64,000 nt of DNA, taken from the NCBI GenBank assembly GCA_019456145.1, contig VRUL01000014.1, positions 62,001 to 126,000 on the forward strand, written 5' to 3'. Below, one piece after another: positions 52,308 to 60,028 of the stretch; the first letter of the stretch is position 1, and each line of letters begins with the position of its first letter. This DNA is from Planctomycetota bacterium (GTDB taxonomy: Bacteria; Planctomycetota; Phycisphaerae; Sedimentisphaerales; Anaerobacaceae). A program made the position numbers and the translations under genes. Below the pieces are notes generated by a model. It was not told where the DNA came from and made no database searches. It saw only the letters and a list, made by a program, of their open reading frames with translations.

Positions 52308-52900
52308 ATGGCCAGCGAAGACCAAATCATCCCAAACCGCCGTAACGCCCCAAATTCAACCGCTACCCCGAGCAAACCGCCTATTTTGCCCAAGTTATCA
52401 ACCAATTATGACCTTATTATGCAAAACGAACCCAATTTGCCGAAAGACCAAATGAACGTAAATAATGTATTAACAAATGCTTATGAAGAAAAGACACTTG
52501 GTGAACATGGGAAAAACGAACCCAAAACGAACCCAAACGAACCCAATTTCAAAGGCAAGGTTGTTAATCAGGAAAAATACACTTTCAATTCGCAGCAGAT
52601 TAAAAAAATGTTCTCTGCTGCAGATGTGAAGATTTGGACTATGATATGGTTAGATTTGAACTGTGGATTTGGATGTACCGATTGTGGTAAGCTACAATGG
52701 AAGGACCTGGATTTTGAGAATAACAGAGTTAAACTTGCCAGAAACAAGGCAGAAGTTGCGAGAAATTTACCATTGTGGCCTGACGTAGTAGAGGTATTAA
52801 AGAAAGTACCGAAATCAGAGAAGTTAGTAATCTATAAATCAAATGGACATCCCCGGATCAGGACTTTGGGTAAAACTGTTTTTAACAAGGATATCGTCAA
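52308..52900 (+). pseudogene. Truncated tyrosine recombinase/integrase-like gene with NEPNF repeat N-terminus
   Basis: The ATG at 52308 has AAAGGGG upstream. The N-terminal about 85 residues are the NEPNF/QMNVN repeat (identical DNA at 52419-52438 and 20171-20190). Residues about 90-180 match tyrosine recombinase catalytic-domain sequence (LDLNCGFGCTDCGKLQWKDLD, then RNLPLWPDVVEVLKK) of the planctomycete type, but without the catalytic Arg in that place. The match ends at about SNGHPRIRT (near 52850); beyond this the frame runs antisense through a histidine kinase gene to 53168. So the C-terminal catalytic part is missing. The end given is approximate. Confidence 0.7.
52390..52560 (+). repeat. 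Dispersed NEPNF/QMNVN coding repeat, copy 2
   Basis: Encodes MQNEPNL, QMNVNNV and GKNEPKTNP peptides and matches the minus-strand copy at 20038-20253 closely at DNA level. Here it is joined in frame to recombinase sequence, which suggests how the element is associated with mobile genes. Confidence 0.75.
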
Positions 52901-54458
52901 GGATACCGTCTGCATGTTCAGGCACAGCTTCCGGCATGGCCCCCCCTGCCAATGGCAGAAAGATGGTAAAGATCGTCCCCTTATCTACTTCGCTTTCGAC
53001 CTCAATTCTGCCATCGTGCATCGTCACGATTTTTTTAACAATAGCAAGCCCCAAGCCCGTGCCCTGAATCTGCTTGCCTGGTCGTGGTACGCAGTAAAAC
53101 CGCTCAAATATCCTCGGAAGGGCCTCCTTAGGTATTCCCATACCGGTATCATTAACACGTATGACTAATTCTTCACCATAGTATTGAACAGAAACCGACA
53201 CTAGACCATGCTTGGGTGTAAACTTGATTGCGTTACTAACCAGGTTAGTTAAAACCTGAATGATTTTATCCCTATCAAATCTGGCTTTGGGCAAGTTGTC
53301 CTCAAGTTCAAGGGAAATATCCACGCCGCTGTCCTTTGCAGAAGAAAGCATTGTGTCATGAACCTCACCAACTACTTTAGTTATATCGTTCTTCTGCATA
53401 TTAAATTCCACCCTGCCAGTCCCAAGCTTCTGGAAATCCAAGACATCATTAACCAAGTTGGCTAGCCTGTCTATATTTCTTTTAGCAATATCCAAGTAAT
53501 TCCTTTGTTCATCGCTAATTTTTCCGACTATTCCATCCAAAACAATGGTGACACCTTCTTTTATACATGCCAAAGGTGTTCGCAGATCATGTGAAACCGT
53601 AGATATAAACTGTGATTTCATCTCCATTGCCTCTTTGAGTTTCTCCTCTGTCTGCTTGCGTTCGGTGATATCATTAACTGCAACAACCGCGTGCTTGCGA
53701 CCATCTATCATTACCGGCTCAACACTTATACAGAGCCAGGGCGCAATTTCATCGGCTTCGACTTTAAGCGTAAGCTGGATTTCAAAATCGTGAACAGGTT
53801 GTTCTGAATCTAACACACTTTCTACGGCCTTTCGAAGCGGGCATACTGCACAAGCCGGGCTATATCCGCACTCCTTTTGATTGTAAGTACTGTTGACGCA
53901 ACCCAAAGCACTGCCGAATGGCAGATTAATAATTTGTAAATACTCTCTGCCAACCAGTTGTCTTATAGCATCGTTGACACGCTTGACTATCATACTCTCA
54001 TCGACCAACAACATACCTACAGGAGCGGCGTCAAATAATGCCTCCAGATTTTTCTGCTTTCGATCAAATGTTTCTTCCATTTGCCTATGCTTGATGGCAT
54101 TTTCAACTGTTATTGGAAGAGTATTAAAATAGTTTCGTTTATGGTCTTTTATCAGATAATCATAAACGCCAGCCTTCCAGGCTTTGACAACAATCTCTTG
54201 GTCACCTACTCCTGTGACAAGTATAACAGGAGTGTCCTTTAACAAATCCAGAATGTCAAATGCTGTGCCATCTCCGAGTGAGTAGTCAGTAATTACAATA
54301 TCGAATCTATCAGCCCTCAAGATGCTCTGAGCTTCTGAAACAGATTCGGCTATCGTGCAATCGTAGGGAAGCTCTTTGGTTTTCACCAACCGCTGAAAGG
54401 CCATTTGATCGAGCTTGTCATTTTCAACCAGCAAGACTTTGTATTTTTTATTATCCAT
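52839..54458 (-). CDS. Hybrid sensor histidine kinase: REC-PAS-HisKA-HATPase
   Basis: A 539-residue cytoplasmic kinase. An N-terminal receiver domain (phospho-Asp58 in VITDYSL) is followed by a PAS domain (about 135-265) containing Cys187, Cys197, Cys203 and Cys206 (C-x9-C-x5-C-x2-C), then HisKA (His290 in SHDLRTP) and HATPase (NLVSNAIKF, DTGMGIP, GTGLGLAIV). No membrane segment. Its start overlaps the stop of the upstream response regulator by one base (TAATG). About 36 residues follow the normal end of the HATPase, and the 3' end lies antisense to a recombinase remnant, so the last residues may be acquired. Confidence 0.92.
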   Translation of the reverse strand: MDNKKYKVLLVENDKLDQMAFQRLVKTKELPYDCTIAESVSEAQSILRADRFDIVITDYSLGDGTAFDILDLLKDTPVILVTGVGDQEIVVKAWKAGVYDYLIKDHKRNYFNTLPITVENAIKHRQMEETFDRKQKNLEALFDAAPVGMLLVDESMIVKRVNDAIRQLVGREYLQIINLPFGSALGCVNSTYNQKECGYSPACAVCPLRKAVESVLDSEQPVHDFEIQLTLKVEADEIAPWLCISVEPVMIDGRKHAVVAVNDITERKQTEEKLKEAMEMKSQFISTVSHDLRTPLACIKEGVTIVLDGIVGKISDEQRNYLDIAKRNIDRLANLVNDVLDFQKLGTGRVEFNMQKNDITKVVGEVHDTMLSSAKDSGVDISLELEDNLPKARFDRDKIIQVLTNLVSNAIKFTPKHGLVSVSVQYYGEELVIRVNDTGMGIPKEALPRIFERFYCVPRPGKQIQGTGLGLAIVKKIVTMHDGRIEVESEVDKGTIFTIFLPLAGGAMPEAVPEHADGILDDILVKNSFTQSPDPGMSI

Positions 54459-54871
54459 TAATCAACGTTTTTATTTTCCAAGGCATTTGCAATTTTTTCC
54501 ATTAACTCTGTAAAATCAAACGGTTTAGTAACGTAATCAGCAATACTATAGGATGAGGCAGTAGTTATATCTTCTGCCTCGCAGAGCGCGGTAAACATTA
54601 TTACAGGTATGTGTTTTACGTCCGGGTGTTTTCTGAGGCGTTCCAACATCTCGCTTCCATTCATAATCGGCATACTAATATCGAGCAGTATAAGATCTGG
54701 TTTTTCTCTAACAGCTTTTTCCAGTCCTTCTTCTCCATTGACGGCGGTAATGACCTCATAGTGGCACCATTTAAGACGGCATTGGATGGTGCTGACCAGA
54801 TCAGGTTCGTCATCAACAACAAGTATCTTAGCTCGGTTGACTTTCTTTTTTGACTTGAATAAGCCCAACAT
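54458..54871 (-). CDS. Single-domain response regulator
   Basis: A 137-residue receiver domain. AAAAGGAA precedes the ATG at 54871. Acidic pocket Asp20/Asp21, phospho-acceptor Asp64 (LILLDISMP), Thr in MFTAL and Lys in VTKPFD are in place. There is no output domain; it probably signals to the hybrid kinase encoded in the same operon, or relays phosphate. It is divergent from the pilus operon, which begins 480 bp away. Confidence 0.93.
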   Translation of the reverse strand: MLGLFKSKKKVNRAKILVVDDEPDLVSTIQCRLKWCHYEVITAVNGEEGLEKAVREKPDLILLDISMPIMNGSEMLERLRKHPDVKHIPVIMFTALCEAEDITTASSYSIADYVTKPFDFTELMEKIANALENKNVD

Positions 54872-55352
54872 TACCAGTTCCTTTTTGAGGTTCCTCGAAC
54901 AAACTCCCAAAGAATCATCTTACAGCTTGTTTCGACCTCACTGTGCGGTAATATTAGCAAAAAATGGGACTAACGCCTAAAATGGTGAAAGGATTTAATT
55001 TCCTGTTTAAATTAAATCAGCATACTTATAAGACCATATGGTTTTTTGCAGGTTGAAAACTTCAACGAATCTGGCGGTCGTGTTGAAAACTAATGAAAGG
55101 GTGAGGATAAGTTCTCAATCTCATGAGATTAGCTTTTCCCGGAACAGGGAACGGGACGGAACTACCCACCATACGCTTTTTCATTTTTTGCCACGCTGAT
55201 GAAGTTCTGCCCGTTTTCTTATCGGTCTTTGGCAATAGCCTGTTGACCCATCAAGGGTGGCAGATGGGTGGTTTCTCATTAAGCCTGCACCGGGTGATGT
55301 CGATAGTGATTGTGGGTTAGTCTAACCTGCTTATTTGGTTAAAAAAGAAATT
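54872..55352. promoter_or_regulatory. Divergent control region between two-component genes and the pilus operon
   Basis: About 480 bp with two perfect inverted repeats: GATTTAATTT-N7-AAATTAAATC (54992-55018) and AATCTCATGAGATT (55117-55130). GGTTAGTCTAACC (55313-55325) lies just before the first pilus gene. The first could be an operator or transcript end; together with a GC-rich stretch at 55131-55160 the region could form a structured leader. No gene is supported, and no known riboswitch was recognised. Confidence 0.45.
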
Positions 55353-57056
55353 ATGCAAAAACAGGATCATACGATTTCATATATTCTGAAGGAGAATATT
55401 CTTGACGAAGAGACCCTGCAAAAGGTTCTCGAAGAGCAAGAAGCAAGCGGACAAAGCCTAATAAGTATTCTCAAGAAGAACAATCTGGTGGATGAAGAAC
55501 AGTTCACTAAGATAATTGCTGCCAGTAATAAGATAGAATTCATAAACCTCTCACCAGACATGGTGGATTCCATGACCGCTCATATGGTGACATATGAGAT
55601 GGCAAACCAACACAATATGATTCCGGTAAAGAAAGAGGATAACAGGCTACTGGTGGCGATGAGTGCACCCTTGAATCTTGCTGTCAGGGACCAAATAGAG
55701 ATAAGAACGGCTTGCAAGGTTGTTCCTCTCGCTGCTACACCGGATGCTATCACACAGGCTATTAGATACCACTTCAATGTCCAAAATGTTACGCGCCAAT
55801 CCGTAGCTTCTATGCGGCTTAAGGAGGATCGCTATAAAGATGAGCTGGATAATACTGAGCTTGAAGATAAATCGTCCCGAGTTACAGATAGTCTCATCAC
55901 CAAGCTTGTTTCTTCAATCATAACCGCTGCTATCGACGCCAGGGCAAGTGACATACATATCGAGCCCCAGGAACCGGATATGAGAGTTCGCTACCGCATC
56001 GATGGAATCCTGCGCGATGAGATAAACGTGCCATCATCAGCTCAACAGGAAATGGTGTCACACATCAAAATCCTGGCTGAGATGGACATATCTGAACGAC
56101 GCCTTCCCCAAGATGGACATATAGCACTGGAGCATAATGGTCATGATTACGATCTGAGAGTCTCATCTTTGCCGGCGGTCGGTGGAGAAAAGATTGTTAT
56201 CAGAATCCTCGACAAAAGCATAAATAGATGGTTGCTTGATGATATCGTAACTTCGCCTGACGATAACCGAAAATTTCGAGAACTCGTCAAGAATCCTTAT
56301 GGCATGCTTTTGCTGACCGGACCCACCGGCTGCGGCAAGACCACCACACTGTATTCGGTTCTTCAATTGCTCAATACACCCGAAAGAAACATTGTTACGG
56401 TTGAAGACCCTGTTGAGTACTGCCTTGACAACATCACCCAGGTCGGAGTCAAGCCGGTTACGGGGGTAACTTTTGCCTCAACTCTGCGAAGCGTTTTGCG
56501 GCAGGATCCCGACATTATACTGGTGGGTGAAATCCGCGATCTTGAAACCGCCGAAATAGCCATCAGCGCGGCTCTTACGGGGCACTTGGTCTTAAGTACA
56601 TTACATACAAATGATGCGGCAGGAGCAATTTCACGTTTGATTAACCTCGGCATACAACCATTTCTTGTTGCCTCGGTCCTTCTGGGAACCGTTGCCCAAA
56701 GACTTATTCGAACGATCTGTCCTAAGTGCAAGCAGCCGTACACGCCGTCATCTGAGGAGCTTGAGCAACTGTTTGCTTCATGTGGCAGAGGCAAAAGTGT
56801 TCAGTTGTATCGGGGCCAAGGTTGCGATAGCTGCTACCACACCGGATATCGCGGACGCAAGGCGATCTATGAGATATTGTGCGTTTCACATGAGACGCAC
56901 AAAATGATAGTCGAAGCAAGCAGTGATGATGCTATCAAGCGGCAGACAATTGCTGAGGGCATGAAAACCCTTCGTAAAAGCGGTGTTGAAGAAGTCCTTA
57001 ACGGTGTAACAACGCTGGAAGAATTAACGCGTGTTGTTGATATGAGGTTAGAATAA
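55353..57056 (+). CDS. pilB: Type IV pilus / type II secretion assembly ATPase
   Basis: A 567-residue hexameric ATPase of the GspE/PilB family that drives pilin polymerisation from the cytoplasmic side. An MshEN-type N-terminal domain precedes the ATPase. Walker A is LLTGPTGCGKTTTLYS, the Asp box and Walker B DPDIILVGEIRD are present, as is the His box STLHTNDAAGA. The zinc-binding tetracysteine is CPKC...CDSC. The ATG at 55353 is used; a TTG at 55335 is possible. No strong ribosome site is seen. Its stop overlaps the start of the PilC/GspF gene (TAATG). Confidence 0.93.
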   Translation: MQKQDHTISYILKENILDEETLQKVLEEQEASGQSLISILKKNNLVDEEQFTKIIAASNKIEFINLSPDMVDSMTAHMVTYEMANQHNMIPVKKEDNRLLVAMSAPLNLAVRDQIEIRTACKVVPLAATPDAITQAIRYHFNVQNVTRQSVASMRLKEDRYKDELDNTELEDKSSRVTDSLITKLVSSIITAAIDARASDIHIEPQEPDMRVRYRIDGILRDEINVPSSAQQEMVSHIKILAEMDISERRLPQDGHIALEHNGHDYDLRVSSLPAVGGEKIVIRILDKSINRWLLDDIVTSPDDNRKFRELVKNPYGMLLLTGPTGCGKTTTLYSVLQLLNTPERNIVTVEDPVEYCLDNITQVGVKPVTGVTFASTLRSVLRQDPDIILVGEIRDLETAEIAISAALTGHLVLSTLHTNDAAGAISRLINLGIQPFLVASVLLGTVAQRLIRTICPKCKQPYTPSSEELEQLFASCGRGKSVQLYRGQGCDSCYHTGYRGRKAIYEILCVSHETHKMIVEASSDDAIKRQTIAEGMKTLRKSGVEEVLNGVTTLEELTRVVDMRLE

Positions 57057-58255
57057 TGTCCGTTTACGAGTACACAGCAAGAGATCAAAACGGAAGCAAA
57101 TTCTCAGGTATTTACAGCGATATTGACAGCGTTGCCAAGCTCCGAAAAGAACTGGCTAAGATGGGCGATACACTCCTCAAAGCGAAACGCAAGAAGTCTG
57201 AGACGGGAAGACGAACAAAAATAGCTCAAGGAGAAATTGTCGCCTTTGCCTACAAGTTTGCTGGAATGTGCTCAGCAGGATTGTCAATTACCAGATCCCT
57301 CGAAACGTTTGAGGAACAAACCGAAAACCAGTCATTCAAGCGTATACTTTCGGATGTCCGGCAAAGCATTGAAGCAGGATCGACATTAAAAAATGCTTTC
57401 GAAAAACACAGAAATATATTCTCAGATTTCTTCCTTGGAATGCTTGAGGCAGGTGAATCAGGTGGAAATATTTCTAATACTCTGGAAATGAGTGCAAACT
57501 ACCTGGAAAAAAGAGCTGACCTCAAACACAAACTAAGGTCCGCCTTTGCTTACCCGGCAATCGTGGGCATTATGTGTCTTGTGGTAGTTACTTTCATGGT
57601 AATCTTTGTTGTTCCTGTGTTCTCGAAATTGTACAGACAAATGCATGTATCGTTGCCGTGGCCTACACAGGTCCTTATCAATTTGAGCATCGTGGTTAGA
57701 GATTGGTGGTGGGCGCTGCTGCTGCTCATTACAGGGGGGATATTCCTGCTTAAGGTGTTCTCGAAGAGTCTAAATCTAAAAGCCAAATGGGATGCGTTCA
57801 AGTTGAACATGCCGATATTCGCAAAACTTAACCGCATGGTCGTTGTTTCCCGTTTGATTCGTACTTTCGCTTTGCTGGCCTCAACAGGGGTCTCATATGT
57901 CAGGGCCCTGGATATTGCGAGCGTAGTTACGGCAAATTTAAAAGTCTCCGAAATAGCCGTCCAATTGCAGCAATCAATAGAAACAGGTAATTCTGTCGCA
58001 AGCTCTCTAAAAAACCATGATATTTTTCCACCTATGATAGTGCAGTTAGCAAGTTCCGGTGAAGAATCGGGAGCATTATCGGAAATGCTGAATAAAGGCG
58101 TTGATTTTCTCGACAAAGACATCGATCGAGCAATAAGCTCTCTGGTAGTCAAGATTGAACCAGTGATGACGTTTATTATGGGAATAATCGTCGGCTGTAT
58201 ACTTCTGGCTGTATATCTACCAATGTTTGACTATATGGCACATGTCGTCAAATAA
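57056..58255 (+). CDS. pilC: Type IV pilus / type II secretion inner membrane platform protein
   Basis: A 399-residue protein with two GspF domains and three to four membrane helices (about 168-192, 220-240, 370-395). It begins SVYEYTARDQNG, typical of the family, and ends CILLAVYLPMFDYM. It forms the base on which pilin subunits are assembled, working with the ATPase encoded just upstream (1-bp overlap). Confidence 0.93.
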   Translation: MSVYEYTARDQNGSKFSGIYSDIDSVAKLRKELAKMGDTLLKAKRKKSETGRRTKIAQGEIVAFAYKFAGMCSAGLSITRSLETFEEQTENQSFKRILSDVRQSIEAGSTLKNAFEKHRNIFSDFFLGMLEAGESGGNISNTLEMSANYLEKRADLKHKLRSAFAYPAIVGIMCLVVVTFMVIFVVPVFSKLYRQMHVSLPWPTQVLINLSIVVRDWWWALLLLITGGIFLLKVFSKSLNLKAKWDAFKLNMPIFAKLNRMVVVSRLIRTFALLASTGVSYVRALDIASVVTANLKVSEIAVQLQQSIETGNSVASSLKNHDIFPPMIVQLASSGEESGALSEMLNKGVDFLDKDIDRAISSLVVKIEPVMTFIMGIIVGCILLAVYLPMFDYMAHVVK

Positions 58256-58383
58256 TAAAACTAACTGATTATCATTAATAAAATCAACTGATTACCGGCA
58301 AAGAAAGATATTTAAGTACCCTCTCACTCAAGACGATATTGCAGGTGGATAACAGAGAGTAGTTTTAGGAAAGGATAAAGGAA

Positions 58384-58704
58384 ATGAACAAAAACAAAGG
58401 TATGACACTTGTTGAACTGCTGATCGTCGTTATAATTTTGGGGGCGCTTGCCGTAATTGCGATTCCGAGGATAAGTGCAAGTACTACGACGGCCAAAGCT
58501 AATTCCTGCAAGACCAACCAGGCCATAATGAACTCTCAGACTGAGATGTATCGCGCTGATATTGGCTCTTATCCCGGTACTCTGAATGCTTTGGTTACAG
58601 ATCCTAATTATTTCCCGGATAATCTACCGGTATGTGCGAGTGCGGGAACTTACACGATGAGCGGCACTCCCCCAAGAGTTTCCTGTGATGTAGCCGGCCA
58701 CTGA
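58384..58704 (+). CDS. Major prepilin / pseudopilin (GspG/PilA-like)
   Basis: A 106-residue pilin with a short leader MNKNKG and processed N-terminus MTLVELLIVVIILGALAVIAIP, so cleavage follows Gly6 and the mature first residue is Met. Glu5 of the mature form is kept. The C-terminal part has two Cys (CASAG...SCDV) likely forming a disulfide. GGAAAGGAT and AAAGGAA precede the ATG. It is followed by a strong terminator at 58745-58786, which suggests higher expression of this gene than of those after it. Confidence 0.9.
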   Translation: MNKNKGMTLVELLIVVIILGALAVIAIPRISASTTTAKANSCKTNQAIMNSQTEMYRADIGSYPGTLNALVTDPNYFPDNLPVCASAGTYTMSGTPPRVSCDVAGH

Positions 58705-58744
58705 AAAAGAGCAGTTGTTTAACGTAATTTCAATATAAAAAGAC

Positions 58745-58786
58745 GAGGATGGTTGCAGACGAATGTGACCATCCTCTATATTTTTT
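58745..58786 (+). terminator. Intrinsic terminator between major prepilin and minor prepilin genes
   Basis: Perfect 9-bp stem GAGGATGGT / ACCATCCTC with a 14-base loop, followed by TATATTTTTTC. It lies 41 bp after the stop at 58704 and just before the next start at 58801, so it would reduce transcription into the minor pilin genes. Confidence 0.85.
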
Positions 58787-58800
58787 CATAGGGCCCGGAC

Positions 58801-59259
58801 ATGGCCAGGCAGAAGAGCGCATTTACAATTGTAGAATTAATCCTAATCGTTCTGATTGTTGGCATTCTTACACTTGTTGCCGTGCCGAGACTAAATCTTG
58901 CTGTCATTTCGAAGCATAAAGCCGAGGCGACTGCGAAGAAAATTGTTACCGACCTTCGCCGCACACGCAGACTCGCTATTTCCGACGCTGCAAACAATAC
59001 GACTGGTTTCGCGCTGAAGATGACCAGCTCGGTCCCATACACAGGCTACGAAATAGAAAACCTTGATACACAAACAACGATAGATTCGCACACAATCGAT
59101 TCCGCTGTTAACTGCGCAGGCGGAGACCAGTTTGAATTCGGTCCTCTGGGGAATCTATTAAGCGGAAGTGATACGCAGCTCACTGTCGCTGCTGGAGGCA
59201 AAACCTTTACAATCACTATAACTTCAGCAACAGGTATGATAAAATGCATGGAAAACTAA
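58801..59259 (+). CDS. Minor prepilin (GspH-like)
   Basis: A 152-residue protein with leader MARQKSA and hydrophobic start FTIVELILIVLIVGILTLVAVP. The residue before the cleavage site is Ala rather than the usual Gly; Glu5 is kept. The segment KKIVTDLRRTRRLAISDA is characteristic of GspH-type pseudopilins. It follows the terminator and overlaps the next gene by 16 bp. Confidence 0.87.
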   Translation: MARQKSAFTIVELILIVLIVGILTLVAVPRLNLAVISKHKAEATAKKIVTDLRRTRRLAISDAANNTTGFALKMTSSVPYTGYEIENLDTQTTIDSHTIDSAVNCAGGDQFEFGPLGNLLSGSDTQLTVAAGGKTFTITITSATGMIKCMEN

Positions 59260-59705
59260 CTGGTCTCGATACTCGATGTCGGATGCTCGATGCTCGTAGA
59301 AGGAGGATCACGAGTCACGAGAATCGAGCCTCGGGATTTACTCTCACTGAGGTCGTTGTTTCTTCAGCCCTGCTGATTGTAGCCATAGTTCCAATTCTAA
59401 AAGCCTTGACCGGTGCCCACTTCAGCTCTACGGTTATTGAACACAAGACCCGCAGCCTTACACTGGCGCAGGCCAAACTTGATGAGATAAAAGCACGCTC
59501 AATCTACAGCTACAGCGAGTCATTCACAGAAAATAATACATCTCTCGATGGATCATACTTGTGTAACGTGGTGGACGATTCAGGTGACCCGCTGAGAACG
59601 ATAACGGTCTCGGTCGGCTTCGACCTCAACGGCGACAGCACCCTGGCAAGCGACGAAATCAAGGTCATCCTGGCCACCCTCATCGCCAGAAGATGGAGTG
59701 GTTAA
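59244..59705 (+). CDS. Minor prepilin (GspI/PilV-like)
   Basis: A 153-residue protein with the prepilin motif SGFTLTEVVVSSALLIVAIV after a 31-residue, Arg-rich leader. The leader-coding DNA (59262-59335) is made of CTCGATACT/GATGCTCG repeats similar to fragments at 20205-20245 and 22360, so it appears to come from a dispersed repeat. The ATG at 59244 overlaps the upstream gene and has no ribosome site, implying coupled translation; Met14 (59283) is an alternative start. The C-terminal part (LDEIKARSIYSYSESF) fits GspI/PilV-type minor pilins. Confidence 0.83.
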   Translation: MHGKLTGLDTRCRMLDARRRRITSHENRASGFTLTEVVVSSALLIVAIVPILKALTGAHFSSTVIEHKTRSLTLAQAKLDEIKARSIYSYSESFTENNTSLDGSYLCNVVDDSGDPLRTITVSVGFDLNGDSTLASDEIKVILATLIARRWSG

Positions 59706-60028
59706 GTTGCCCGAAGACGATAAATCCCGTTAGAAATCCTTGCCAAAAGCAAGGCAAACGGATCTGGTGTCTTATCTCTAACGGGGTAAACTTATAGGAC
59801 TTTTTCGCTGGGCTGAAAATTTTCCTTCGTGACAATCGCTATTGCCGGATAAAAACAGGCTAACATCGCCGGATAGTCCGATTTATTGCGATTTCCCTAT
59901 TTTTTGCTTTCGTCCACAGATTACGCAACATTTGCGTAACTAACCTCTTGTTTTATGTCGAAAAACACCAACAGCAGCAGGAATATTATGCGCTGAGCAA
60001 GAATATTATGCGCTGAAAAACAGAGAAA
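59706..60028. other. Non-coding gap with nested stem structure and tandem minigene repeat
   Basis: 323 bp. A nested inverted repeat CCCGTTAGA...TCTAACGGG (59726-59734 with 59777-59785) encloses CCTTGC-CAAAA-GCAAGG (59738-59754). Just before the next gene a 20-bp tandem repeat (59981-60020) holds ATG-CGC-TGA twice, the first with AGGA 5 bases ahead. No known RNA family was recognised. Confidence 0.5.

Noticed and set aside
52900..53168. C-terminal part of the long plus-strand recombinase frame
   Set aside because: It is antisense to well-conserved histidine kinase motifs, so it is not real recombinase sequence.
54872..55352. A c-di-GMP riboswitch ahead of the pilus operon
   Set aside because: The conserved core bases of the GEMM motif were not found despite hairpin-rich sequence.
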